The position numbers and the translations under genes were made by a program. The notes beneath the pieces were generated by a model. It saw only the letters and a program-made list of their open reading frames with translations. It had not been told where the DNA came from and did no database searches. From Flagellimonas taeanensis (GTDB lineage: Bacteria; Bacteroidota; Bacteroidia; Flavobacteriales; Flavobacteriaceae), in assembly GCF_003584105.1 (NCBI RefSeq), contig NZ_QXFO01000024.1, positions 62,001 to 126,000 of the forward strand: 64,000 nt of DNA, in the 5' to 3' direction. Positions within the stretch are counted from its first letter, which is position 1; each line of letters begins with the position of its first letter. Positions 1-8,492 of the stretch are shown here, one piece after another.

Positions 1-1286
1 TGGAAAACCTGAACGATGATGAGTCCGGGATCTTCAAATTGCTGGACACTTTGAAGACCGTACCCAAATTCAGGACCTATTATGACATTGTCAGCATCTT
101 GGGTTCGGGCTATGTCGAAATAGACAAATGGAACATCGACATCGGGGACATCTACAGCACTTTTGGGTATAACGATGCCGAAGGAATCCGGTTGAGGGGC
201 GGTGCACGGACCTATTTTGGCCAAAATGACACTTGGCGTCTGGAAGGCTACATGGCCTATGGCTTTGATGACAAGAAGTTCAAGCACGGATTTTCGGGCA
301 AGTTTCTGCTGGACCGAAAGAACAGGCTCATCATTTCGGGAGGTAACCGAAGGGACATTGAGCAGTTGGGCCTCAGTCTCACCAGTACCAACGACGTCTT
401 GGGGAGGAGCATTGCATCGTCTTCCTTGGTCACGGTCGGTTCCAACAATAGGCTGACCAACATCAACCTGTCCACCTTCAATGTGGAGATGGAGCCCGTG
501 AAAAACTTTAGGATCAGTGTGGGCAGCTCGTTCCGGACCCTGAGTTCCGCATTGCCCGAAGCCTTCAATCTGGATTATGTGGACCCTAGCTCCCCAACGG
601 GTATATCATCCGAAGTAAAACAGCTGGACCTGAACACGACATTGATCTATACCCCGGGCAAACGGACCATTGGGTATGGGGTGGAAAGGGCCAACATCAA
701 TGACGATTACAGCACCCTGGTGCTCAACTATACCAAAGGTATCAGCGGTTTTCTGGAAAGCGACTTCGATTACGAACGATTACAGTTTTCATACAGGCAG
801 CCCTGGCAGATTGGGGGATTGGGCCGTTTGACGAGTAGTGTGGAACTGGGCAAGACCTTTGGCGAGGTCCCTTTGAGTCTATTGAGCGTCATTCCCGGTA
901 ACCAGACCCTTTTTTCACTGTACAATGTGTTTCCCAACCTCGATTTTTATGAGTTTGTGACCGACACCTATGCCACCGTGCACTTGGAACATAATTTCAA
1001 TGGGCGCCTATTTTCTCGGGTTCCCTTGTTGCGCAAGTTCAACCTACGGGAGATTGTGGGGCTCAGGGGGGCTTGGGGACAATTGTCCGATGAGAACATC
1101 GCACTTAGTGCACCCACCAATATCCCATTAATGGCCCCAGAAGACCAGATCTATTGGGAATATTCCATCGGGGTGGGGAACATTTTCAAGATATTGCGGA
1201 TCGACTTTAATTTTAGGGGCAATTATTTGGACAATCCCGATGCACGTCGCTTCGGAATCACGGGAACCTTCGGATTTAACTTTTAA
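1..1286 (+). CDS. DUF5686 family outer-membrane protein, C-terminal part
   Basis: The frame is open from base 3 at the window edge, so only the last 428 or so residues are visible and the true start lies upstream. The visible part is rich in alternating hydrophobic/aromatic strands and glycines (for example GGARTYFGQNDTWRLEGYMA) and ends in the aromatic GTFGFNF, the typical C-terminal strand of an outer-membrane beta-barrel. The pattern matches the barrel part of DUF5686 proteins, which normally carry an N-terminal carboxypeptidase-regulatory-like domain; that domain would be outside the window. Role unknown. Stop TAA at 1284-1286. Family assignment is by recognition of the conserved SGYVEIDKW...Y.FGYN..EGIRLR block. 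Confidence 0.8.
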   Translation, partial: ENLNDDESGIFKLLDTLKTVPKFRTYYDIVSILGSGYVEIDKWNIDIGDIYSTFGYNDAEGIRLRGGARTYFGQNDTWRLEGYMAYGFDDKKFKHGFSGKFLLDRKNRLIISGGNRRDIEQLGLSLTSTNDVLGRSIASSSLVTVGSNNRLTNINLSTFNVEMEPVKNFRISVGSSFRTLSSALPEAFNLDYVDPSSPTGISSEVKQLDLNTTLIYTPGKRTIGYGVERANINDDYSTLVLNYTKGISGFLESDFDYERLQFSYRQPWQIGGLGRLTSSVELGKTFGEVPLSLLSVIPGNQTLFSLYNVFPNLDFYEFVTDTYATVHLEHNFNGRLFSRVPLLRKFNLREIVGLRGAWGQLSDENIALSAPTNIPLMAPEDQIYWEYSIGVGNIFKILRIDFNFRGNYLDNPDARRFGITGTFGFNF

Positions 1287-1308
1287 TTGATGCGAATACA
1301 GCAATTTA

Positions 1309-1341
1309 TTTGCCCTATTCCAGCTATACTGGTTATTTTTG
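1309..1341 (+). promoter_or_regulatory. Bacteroidota-type promoter of ppa
   Basis: TTTG at 1309-1312 and TATTTTTG at 1334-1341 match the -33 TTTG and -7 TAnnTTTG elements with a 21-base spacer. The start site would fall near 1348, about 15 bases before the ATG at 1363. It also argues against the in-frame TTG at 1339, which lies inside the -7 element. Confidence 0.65.
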
Positions 1342-1362
1342 CACCAAATTAAAACTTCAAGA

Positions 1363-1890
1363 ATGTCCAAAAAACAAACAGTCACCTTTGACGTGCTCAT
1401 CGAAATTCCAAAGGGGAGCAGAAACAAATACGAATACGATTTCACTTTACATAAAATACGGTTCGATCGTACCCTGTTTTCTTCCATGATGTATCCCGGC
1501 GATTATGGTTTTGTGCCAGAGACCTTGGCCCTGGACCACGATCCCTTGGATGTCCTCGTGCTGGGAACGGAGCCTACCTACCCTATGGTGGTGATGGAGG
1601 TGAAGCCCGTTGGGGTCTTTCACATGACCGATGAAAAAGGACCCGATGAAAAATTGATCTGTGTGCCCGTGTCCGATCCCATCTGGAGCAAGAGGGACGA
1701 TATCAGTGAGCTTAACCCGCACAGGTTGAAGGAAATAGAGCACTTTTTTCAAGTGTATAAGGACCTTGAAAAAAAGAAAGTGGACACCGGTGGCTGGGGT
1801 GGTGTGGAAGAGGCCATCCAGATTTACCACGAATGTGTGAAACGCTACGATGAAAGTGAGCACAAAAAGAAACGAACCTATACCATATAG
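1363..1890 (+). CDS. ppa: Soluble family I inorganic pyrophosphatase
   Basis: A 175-residue cytosolic enzyme that hydrolyses pyrophosphate to phosphate and pulls biosynthetic reactions forward. It carries the family I signature DHDPLDVLVLG, with the metal-binding aspartates, preceded by MYPGDYGFVPETLA, and the usual ERGSxxKYE-like entry (GSRNKYEYD) near the N-terminus. ATG 1363 is chosen because the longer frame begins at a TTG within the promoter -7 box. The next gene is the membrane-bound pyrophosphatase, so both kinds of pyrophosphatase are neighbours, each with its own terminator. Length is normal for the family. Confidence 0.95.
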   Translation: MSKKQTVTFDVLIEIPKGSRNKYEYDFTLHKIRFDRTLFSSMMYPGDYGFVPETLALDHDPLDVLVLGTEPTYPMVVMEVKPVGVFHMTDEKGPDEKLICVPVSDPIWSKRDDISELNPHRLKEIEHFFQVYKDLEKKKVDTGGWGGVEEAIQIYHECVKRYDESEHKKKRTYTI

Positions 1891-1908
1891 ATAATAATAG
1901 AGATAAAA

Positions 1909-1944
1909 AAATACGCCATTTATAAACAATGGCGTATTTTTTTT
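1909..1944 (+). terminator. Rho-independent terminator after ppa
   Basis: Inverted repeat ATACGCCATT (1911-1920) and AATGGCGTAT (1928-1937) with a 7-base loop, preceded by A residues and followed by a T run. Confidence 0.85.
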
Positions 1945-2002
1945 ATTACTTCGTATTTTACTACTTTAGCAGCCGTTAAAAATTTCTTAAACAACTCAAA
2001 TT

Positions 2003-4396
2003 ATGGATTTGATCGTAAAATTTCTGCCCGTGTTCGGTGTCTTGGGCCTGTTGTACGTTTTCATTAAAAACGTATGGATTTCCAAACAAGAGGTCGGGAA
2101 CGAAAAAATGGCACGGATTGCCAAGAACATTGCCGATGGTGCCATGTCATTTCTAAAAGCGGAATATAAGATACTCGGCATTTTTGTGGTTGCCGTCGCC
2201 ATTCTTTTGTATTTCAAGGGAAGCAATGAGGCAGGTTCCAATGGTATGGTGGCCGTTTCCTTTATTGTGGGCGCCATCTGTTCAGCCTTGGCAGGATTTA
2301 TCGGGATGAAGGTGGCCACAAAGGCCAATGTCAGGACCACAAATGCCGCAAGGACCTCTTTGGGCAAGGCCCTGGAAGTTGCCTTTGCCGGAGGTGCCGT
2401 CATGGGCCTTGGAGTTGTAGGTCTTGGTGTTTTGGGATTGAGTACCTTATTCTGGTTGTACCAGGAAATGTGGCCGGGAGCAGATAATCTGTCAATGGTC
2501 TTGAATGTGCTTACAGGATTTTCCATGGGAGCATCCTCGATAGCCTTGTTTGCCCGCGTTGGTGGAGGTATTTATACCAAAGCGGCCGATGTAGGAGCAG
2601 ATTTGGTCGGAAAAGTGGAAGCGGGAATCCCCGAAGATCATCCTTTGAACCCTGCTACCATTGCGGATAACGTAGGAGATAACGTCGGTGACGTTGCAGG
2701 GATGGGAGCGGACCTGTTCGAATCGTATGTGGGATCTATCATTGGTACAATGGTTTTGGGAGCGTTTATCATAACTCCGGATTTTGAAGGATTGGGTGCG
2801 GTTTACCTTCCATTGGTATTGGCCGCGGTGGGTATCGTGATGTCGATCATTGGAACCTTCTTTGTAAAAGTAAAAGATGGGGGAAATCCACAAACAGCAT
2901 TGAACATTGGCGAGTTTGGCTCGGCCATTTTGATGGTGATAGTTTCCTATTTTATAATAAATGCCATGATTCCAGAATCGGTTGAGGGTCTGCCATACGG
3001 AGCGATGGGAATTTTTTGGGCCACCATAGCAGGTCTTATTGCCGGTTTGGGCGTTGGTAAGATAACAGAATATTATACAGGTACCGGGACCAAACCGGTG
3101 AGCTCGATCGTGCGTCAATCCGAAACGGGTGCCGCAACAAATATCATTGCAGGTCTTGGGGTAGGTATGATGTCGACCATGGTTCCAATTTTGTTGATTG
3201 CAATTGCCATTTTGGTTTCGCACCATTTTGCGGGACTTTATGGAATTGCGATTGCCGCCGTGGGAATGTTGGCCAACACAGGTATCCAATTGGCCGTTGA
3301 TGCTTATGGGCCTATTTCCGATAATGCAGGGGGAATTGCTGAAATGGCAGAATTACCACATGAAGTCCGTGAACGTACGGATAAATTGGACGCTGTTGGG
3401 AATACTACGGCTGCTATTGGTAAAGGTTTTGCCATTGCTTCGGCCGCTTTGACCGCTTTGGCACTATTTGCTGCATTTATGCAGGTTGCGAATGTTACGT
3501 CCATTGATGTTTCAAAACCGAAGGTGATGGCCGGTCTTTTGATCGGGGGAATGCTGCCCTTTGTGTTTTCTGCCCTTTCCATGAATGCGGTAGGGCGTGC
3601 TGCGATGGCCATGATTGAAGAAGTTCGTCGCCAGTTTAAGGATATTCCACAGCTCAACGCAGCTTTGGCCGTGATGCGGAAATATGACTCCGATATGTCC
3701 AAGGCATCTGCCGAGGACAGGGCTATTTTTGATGCTGCCGATGGCCATGCCGATTACCAGAAATGTGTGGCCATTTCTACAAAAGCTTCAATCAAGGAAA
3801 TGGTATTGCCAGGATTGTTGGCAATAGCGGTGCCCGTGGCCGTTGGTTTTATAGGACATGCCGAAATGCTTGGGGGTCTCTTGGCCGGAGTGACCACTTG
3901 CGGGGTATTGATGGCGATATTCCAATCCAATGCAGGGGGAGCCTGGGACAACGCAAAGAAAATGATTGAGGCAGATGGACGAAAAGGAACCGATGCCCAC
4001 AAGGCCGCCGTAGTTGGGGATACCGTGGGAGATCCCTTCAAGGATACCTCGGGTCCATCATTGAACATCTTGTTGAAATTGATGTCCGTTGTGGCCCTCG
4101 TGATAGCTCCCAGTTTGGTGAACCTTTCTTCTGAGGATGGTATCAGTATGACCAAGGGAGATGGAACTACCATTACCATTTCAGAAGATGGTATGAAAGA
4201 GTCCAGAACCATCGAAAAGCAGATCCGTATCGAGATGAGCAATACGGCAGAAGGAGCCTACAAAGCTGTTGTTACCTCAAGTACTGAGGTCAATGGTGAG
4301 TTGAAGGAAGAAACCAAGGAATTTGTCGCTGACACCAAGGAAGAAGTGGAAAAATTGGTGGAAGCCTATAAAAACAGTGCTAAGGCAAAGAATTAG
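2003..4396 (+). CDS. hppA: Membrane-bound ion-pumping pyrophosphatase (K+-dependent type)
   Basis: A 797-residue polytopic inner-membrane protein coupling pyrophosphate hydrolysis to Na+ and/or H+ export. It has about 16 membrane segments. The substrate loop [13 protein letters not shown], with following [15 protein letters not shown], lies near residues 195-230, and [15 protein letters not shown] is near the C-terminus. The [10 protein letters not shown] motif has Ala and Gly where K+-independent enzymes have Lys and Thr, so it should need K+. FESYVG in the sixth helix is the style seen in Na+-pumping members, but ion specificity is inferred. A charged tail of about 90 residues follows the last helix ([20 protein letters not shown]), longer than in many homologues. 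ATG 2003 fits the conserved N-terminal helix. Confidence 0.95.
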   Translation: MDLIVKFLPVFGVLGLLYVFIKNVWISKQEVGNEKMARIAKNIADGAMSFLKAEYKILGIFVVAVAILLYFKGSNEAGSNGMVAVSFIVGAICSALAGFIGMKVATKANVRTTNAARTSLGKALEVAFAGGAVMGLGVVGLGVLGLSTLFWLYQEMWPGADNLSMVLNVLTGFSMGASSIALFARVGGGIYTKAADVGADLVGKVEAGIPEDHPLNPATIADNVGDNVGDVAGMGADLFESYVGSIIGTMVLGAFIITPDFEGLGAVYLPLVLAAVGIVMSIIGTFFVKVKDGGNPQTALNIGEFGSAILMVIVSYFIINAMIPESVEGLPYGAMGIFWATIAGLIAGLGVGKITEYYTGTGTKPVSSIVRQSETGAATNIIAGLGVGMMSTMVPILLIAIAILVSHHFAGLYGIAIAAVGMLANTGIQLAVDAYGPISDNAGGIAEMAELPHEVRERTDKLDAVGNTTAAIGKGFAIASAALTALALFAAFMQVANVTSIDVSKPKVMAGLLIGGMLPFVFSALSMNAVGRAAMAMIEEVRRQFKDIPQLNAALAVMRKYDSDMSKASAEDRAIFDAADGHADYQKCVAISTKASIKEMVLPGLLAIAVPVAVGFIGHAEMLGGLLAGVTTCGVLMAIFQSNAGGAWDNAKKMIEADGRKGTDAHKAAVVGDTVGDPFKDTSGPSLNILLKLMSVVALVIAPSLVNLSSEDGISMTKGDGTTITISEDGMKESRTIEKQIRIEMSNTAEGAYKAVVTSSTEVNGELKEETKEFVADTKEEVEKLVEAYKNSAKAKN

Positions 4397-4420
4397 CGCT
4401 CGCTTTACCACAAAGCTGAA

Positions 4421-4447
4421 AAAACCACGCCTAGGCGTGGTTTTTTT
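4421..4447. terminator. Bidirectional terminator between hppA and the tonB-like gene
   Basis: Perfect palindrome CCACGCC-TA-GGCGTGG (4425-4440) with A residues on the left and seven T on the right, so it can serve hppA on the plus strand and the convergent gene on the minus strand. Confidence 0.85.
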
Positions 4448-4483
4448 ATGGGGTGAGTTTTAAGGATATAATCTTAAACATAA

Positions 4484-5200
4484 TTAGTTTAATACAAAAG
4501 TGATGGGAATGGAATAGGGAACCTTCACGGCAGTGCCTCGTTGCTTGCCCGGTGCCATTTTGGGCAGTTTGGAAATGATTCGGGCCGCTTCTGCCTCCAA
4601 GCTCTTGTCCGGTCCGCGCATTTGTACGTTTCCGATGCTGCCATCCTTTTGGATTACAAAAATGACGTTCACCCTGCCCTCTATGCCCATTTCTTGGGCC
4701 AATTCTGGGTAGCGGAAGTTTTTCCGGATATGGTTCTGCATCATTTCCTGAAAACATTCCCTTTTTTCTTTTTCGGTCTTTTCGTTTTCGCACCCTGGAA
4801 AAACAGGGGCGTTTTCGATAAGGATAAAGGGAATCTGATCGGGAATATCTTCTTCGGCTACGGCTATGTCTTCAATTTCGGCAATCTCCTCATTCTGGTC
4901 GGTTTCTGAAGATTCTATGACGGTTTCTATAATTTCCGTGTCATCCTTTTCAATTTTAATTTCTGGAGGGGATTGGATCTTGGGTTTGGGCGGGTCGGGC
5001 AATTTTTGCATGGTGATGGGTGCTTCCTCGATCAATTCGTCTTGGATTTTCAGGGTAGCTCTGTCCCATTCATCACTTGAATAAAAGGTCTTCCACTCCA
5101 AGGCCAAAAAGGCCATGAGTAGCATCATTGTCATTCCCACAAAAAAATAGAGTAGGTTGTTTCGGTTGGGGTCCAGTTTTTGGTTCTTTTTCGGTTCCAT
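4484..5200 (-). CDS. TonB family protein (energy transducer C-terminal domain)
   Basis: A 238-residue protein with a short cytoplasmic N-terminus, one membrane helix (LLYFFVGMTMMLLMAFLAL), a proline- and acid-rich periplasmic linker (PPKPKIQSPPEIKIEKDD), and a TonB C-terminal domain over roughly the last 90 residues (YPELAQEMGIEGRVNVIFVIQKDGSIGNVQMRGPD). TonB proteins carry proton-motive energy to outer-membrane transporters; Bacteroidota have several, and this one stands alone without exbBD. A TTG start at 5209 is possible, but ATG 5200 (MEPKKNQKLDPNRNN) is preferred. It converges on hppA across a shared terminator. Confidence 0.88.
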   Translation of the reverse strand: MEPKKNQKLDPNRNNLLYFFVGMTMMLLMAFLALEWKTFYSSDEWDRATLKIQDELIEEAPITMQKLPDPPKPKIQSPPEIKIEKDDTEIIETVIESSETDQNEEIAEIEDIAVAEEDIPDQIPFILIENAPVFPGCENEKTEKEKRECFQEMMQNHIRKNFRYPELAQEMGIEGRVNVIFVIQKDGSIGNVQMRGPDKSLEAEAARIISKLPKMAPGKQRGTAVKVPYSIPITFVLN

Positions 5201-5342
5201 GATTTTCAAGTTTTTGGCCCAAGGGGCGTAGTTAACAGTTGGTCTAAACTACTTTGAAAATCAACCTATTAAAAGGGGAAATGAGGGAACGGGCCGTTTG
5301 GGTGAGGGAAATGGAACAATTATTTAAAGAAATACGAGTGTA

Positions 5343-6092
5343 TTAGAATCCCAAGGAAATTCCCACGCCCCATTCTTTCCCATTGTAAAAGGGCATGACC
5401 AGTCCATCCATCGTTTCCCCATCCTTGAAAAGGGTCCTTTTGACCCAGGGATGGATCCAATAGGCAATTTTGGTACTGAGCATACCGATTCCCGCACCTG
5501 CGGTCACATCGGTGAGCCAATGGCGGTCGTTGTACATTCTGAAGAAACCGGTGCCGGCAGCCACAACATAACCTGTGATGCCATACCAAACGGATACATC
5601 CTTGTATTCCTGATATAAAAATTCGGCCCCCATGAAAGCCGTGGCGGTATGGCCAGAAGGAAAAGAGTTTTTGGAAGATCCGTCGGGGCGTTCCTCGTTG
5701 GAAACTTTTTTGACAACGTTCACGGTGGTTCCCATAATGAGATAGGCGGTGCCCAAGACCACAGTCCTGTCCTTAAAATTGTTCTTTCCTTTGATGCCAA
5801 TGGCATTTAGGCCATAAACCGATAAAAATGGACTGTACTGTGAGATGTCATCGATGGTAAACTTGGTATCGATGTGTTCGCTGATCTCGTTTTTGATGTC
5901 GGAGTTGATGAATTTCAGTTGATGGCTTTCCAGACCGATGATTCCATAAGTGATCAAGGCTGTCGGGATGATGAGGGATTTGTATTTGAACGGAAGGCTG
6001 GAAGGAGGTAGGGAATCTGTCTTGGTTTTTTGTCCAAATGTGAGGGACGAGACCAGGAACCCTGCAAATAATAATATTTTAATACATTTCAT
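5343..6092 (-). CDS. PAP2 family phosphatase, exported
   Basis: A 249-residue protein with an N-terminal signal peptide (MKCIKILLFAGFLVSSLTFG, cleaved before Q) and the three phosphatidate phosphatase type 2 motifs: K129-x6-RP136 (KVSNEERPDG), PSGHT (145-149) and R185-x5-H191-x3-D195 (RMYNDRHWLTD). It likely removes phosphate from a lipid or polyprenyl phosphate at the periplasmic face; the substrate cannot be read from sequence. It has fewer obvious membrane helices than integral PAP2 enzymes. It is downstream of the deoxynucleoside kinase on the same strand with about 90 bases between them. Confidence 0.88.
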   Translation of the reverse strand: MKCIKILLFAGFLVSSLTFGQKTKTDSLPPSSLPFKYKSLIIPTALITYGIIGLESHQLKFINSDIKNEISEHIDTKFTIDDISQYSPFLSVYGLNAIGIKGKNNFKDRTVVLGTAYLIMGTTVNVVKKVSNEERPDGSSKNSFPSGHTATAFMGAEFLYQEYKDVSVWYGITGYVVAAGTGFFRMYNDRHWLTDVTAGAGIGMLSTKIAYWIHPWVKRTLFKDGETMDGLVMPFYNGKEWGVGISLGF

Positions 6093-6184
6093 TCCAAGTA
6101 GAGCATAGGATGTTCATCATTGCAAAGCAAATAAATACATAAAAAGAGGTTGGGAATAATGGATGGGCGTTGCCCTTAATCGTC

Positions 6185-6799
6185 TTAAAACAACCCATGG
6201 ATCTCTGCGTCGATGCGATTGATAACCTTGCCCAGGTCTTCAGGATCGGATACAAAATCCAGGTCGTCCACATCAAAAATGAGCAATTTGCCTTTGGCAT
6301 AAGTATTGGCCCAAGCCTCGTAGCGCTCGTTCAGGCGGCTGAGGTAATCAATGGAAATGGAATTTTCATAATCCCGGCCACGTTTGTGGATCTGGTTCAC
6401 CAAATTGGGAATGGAACTGCGGAGGTAGATCAATAGGTCCGGTGGCTCAACCAAACTCTCCATCAACTCAAAAAGACTCCTGTAGTTCTCAAAATCACGG
6501 TTGGTCATCAGGCCCATGGCATGGAGGTTGGGTGCAAAGATATGGGCATCCTCATAAATGGTTCGATCTTGGATCACATCCTTCCCACTTTCCCTGATCT
6601 TCAAGATCTGTCGGTAGCGACTGTTCAGGAAGTAAATCTGCAGATTAAAGCTCCAGCGTTCCATCTGGGTATAGAAATCATCCAGATAGGGATTGTCCAC
6701 TACGTCCTCAAAATGGGCGTCCCACTTGTAGTGTTTTGCAAGCAAGTTGGTCAGGGTGGTCTTTCCGGCGCCAATGTTTCCTGCTACTGCAATGTGCAT
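6185..6799 (-). CDS. Deoxynucleoside kinase
   Basis: A 204-residue cytosolic kinase that phosphorylates deoxynucleosides for nucleotide salvage. It has the P-loop GNIGAGKT at residues 7-14, the FEDVVDNPYLDDFY substrate segment, the DRTIYED motif (DRS-type Asp-Arg, near residue 78) and the lid-type LNERYEAWA helix. This is the dNK/dGK-dAK family; deoxyadenosine or deoxyguanosine preference cannot be assigned. Divergent from metK across a 332-base spacer. Confidence 0.9.
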   Translation of the reverse strand: MHIAVAGNIGAGKTTLTNLLAKHYKWDAHFEDVVDNPYLDDFYTQMERWSFNLQIYFLNSRYRQILKIRESGKDVIQDRTIYEDAHIFAPNLHAMGLMTNRDFENYRSLFELMESLVEPPDLLIYLRSSIPNLVNQIHKRGRDYENSISIDYLSRLNERYEAWANTYAKGKLLIFDVDDLDFVSDPEDLGKVINRIDAEIHGLF

Positions 6800-7131
6800 A
6801 AGATATTGGTGTTTATGATGTTGGTGTTCGAGGACTAGGGAAATCTAATCGGCGCAATATACAAAGTATATCCACTTCAAGAAAAAAAACTGGACGAAAT
6901 GGAAAAGGAGCAAACCTCAGGGAACAAAGTTTTGAAATATGATTCAAATACGTACTTTTGCCCATCAGAACGAGGAAAGATTTGACTGATTGCAACCTCC
7001 GTTGCCAAAATGGTTTGGCACAAGAAAAATGCTAAAGCAGTTCGTGTTGGGTTTTGCCCGGCACCACTCTTCAAGGGTCGCGAACTTCTTTATTGGGCAT
7101 CTGTCAGAACAATTCCATATAAATAAGAACA
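6800..7131. other. Spacer between divergent dNK and metK
   Basis: No convincing gene here. It holds a small perfect stem-loop (TGCCAAA 7003-7009, TTTGGCA 7014-7020). I see no SAM-riboswitch core, although metK follows. No clear TAnnTTTG promoter was found on either strand. Confidence 0.5.
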
Positions 7132-8385
7132 ATGCCATATTTGTTTACATCAGAATCTGTTAGTGAGGGCCATCCGGATAAGATCGCGGACCAGATCAGT
7201 GATGCCCTATTGGATAATTTTTTGGCCTTTGACCCTGAGAGCAAAGTGGCCTGCGAGACCTTGGTGACCACGGGTCAGGTGGTCTTGGCCGGCGAGGTGA
7301 AGAGCCATACTTATGTGGACCTGCAGAGCATTGCCAGGGAGGTCATCAACAATATTGGCTATACCAAGGGCGAATATAAGTTCAGTGGCGATTCCTGTGG
7401 GGTGATCTCATTGATCCACGAACAGTCGCAGGACATCAACCAAGGGGTAGACCGGGGCAGTAAGGAAGAGCAAGGTGCCGGTGACCAGGGTATGATGTTC
7501 GGTTATGCTACTAAGGAAACCGATAACTACATGCCTTTGGCGTTGGATATTTCACATAAGATTTTGCAGGTACTTGCCGATTTGCGCAGGGAAGGGAAAC
7601 GGATCAGTTATCTGCGTCCCGATGCCAAGTCCCAGGTAACCATTGAATATTCCGATGACAACGTGCCACAGCGTATCGATACCATAGTAGTTTCTACCCA
7701 GCACGATGAATTTGCTACGGATGAGGTAATGCTCGCCCAGATCAAGGAAGATATCATCAATATTCTTATCCCCGAGGTGAAAAGCCTGTTGCCGGAGGAT
7801 ATCCAAAAACTTTTCAACGATAAGATCAAATACCACATCAACCCTACCGGAAAGTTTGTGATTGGTGGACCACATGGCGATACTGGACTGACCGGTAGAA
7901 AGATCATTGTGGATACCTACGGAGGTAAGGGAGCCCATGGTGGAGGTGCTTTTAGTGGCAAAGACCCGAGCAAGGTGGACCGAAGTGCTGCTTATGCCGC
8001 GCGACACATGGCAAAGAACTTGGTCGCTGCCGGGGTGGCCGATGAAATCTTAGTGCAGGTCAGTTATGCTATCGGGGTGGTGGAACCGACCTCCATTTTT
8101 GTGGAAACCTATGGTTCATCCAACGTAAAACTAAGTGATGGTGAGATTGCCAAGAAGGCAGCTGAGCTTTTCGATATGCGGCCTTTTGCCATTGAGGAAC
8201 GTCTAAAACTGCGCAATCCCATATATCTGGAAACCGCTGCTTATGGACATTTGGGCAAAGAACCCCAAACCTTGACCAAGGTGTTCGAGTCCCCCTACAA
8301 TGGAAGGATCGAAAAAGAAGTGGAGCTCTTCACTTGGGAAAAACTGGATATGGTGGACAAGGTGAAATCAGCATTTGGGTTATAA
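7132..8385 (+). CDS. metK: S-adenosylmethionine synthetase
   Basis: A 417-residue enzyme making SAM from methionine and ATP. The N-terminus [22 protein letters not shown], signature 1 [12 protein letters not shown] (about residues 115-126) and signature 2 GGGAFSGKD are all intact. The product is the ligand of the two SAM-I riboswitches at 10.5 and 27.0 kb, so it closes the regulatory loop of the methionine genes in this window. Monocistronic: a terminator follows at 8411. Confidence 0.97.
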   Translation: MPYLFTSESVSEGHPDKIADQISDALLDNFLAFDPESKVACETLVTTGQVVLAGEVKSHTYVDLQSIAREVINNIGYTKGEYKFSGDSCGVISLIHEQSQDINQGVDRGSKEEQGAGDQGMMFGYATKETDNYMPLALDISHKILQVLADLRREGKRISYLRPDAKSQVTIEYSDDNVPQRIDTIVVSTQHDEFATDEVMLAQIKEDIINILIPEVKSLLPEDIQKLFNDKIKYHINPTGKFVIGGPHGDTGLTGRKIIVDTYGGKGAHGGGAFSGKDPSKVDRSAAYAARHMAKNLVAAGVADEILVQVSYAIGVVEPTSIFVETYGSSNVKLSDGEIAKKAAELFDMRPFAIEERLKLRNPIYLETAAYGHLGKEPQTLTKVFESPYNGRIEKEVELFTWEKLDMVDKVKSAFGL

Positions 8386-8410
8386 TCCAACATTCATTCA
8401 CATAAAAAAG

Positions 8411-8441
8411 AAAGGAGCTCTATGGAAGGGCTCCTTTTTTT
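8411..8441 (+). terminator. Rho-independent terminator after metK
   Basis: AGGAGC (8413-8418) pairs with GCTCCT (8430-8435), flanked by A residues before and a T run after. Confidence 0.8.
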
Positions 8442-8492
8442 ATTGGCATACTCTAGGGAACTTTAGTAGATTTAGGGAATCAAAAATATCCC

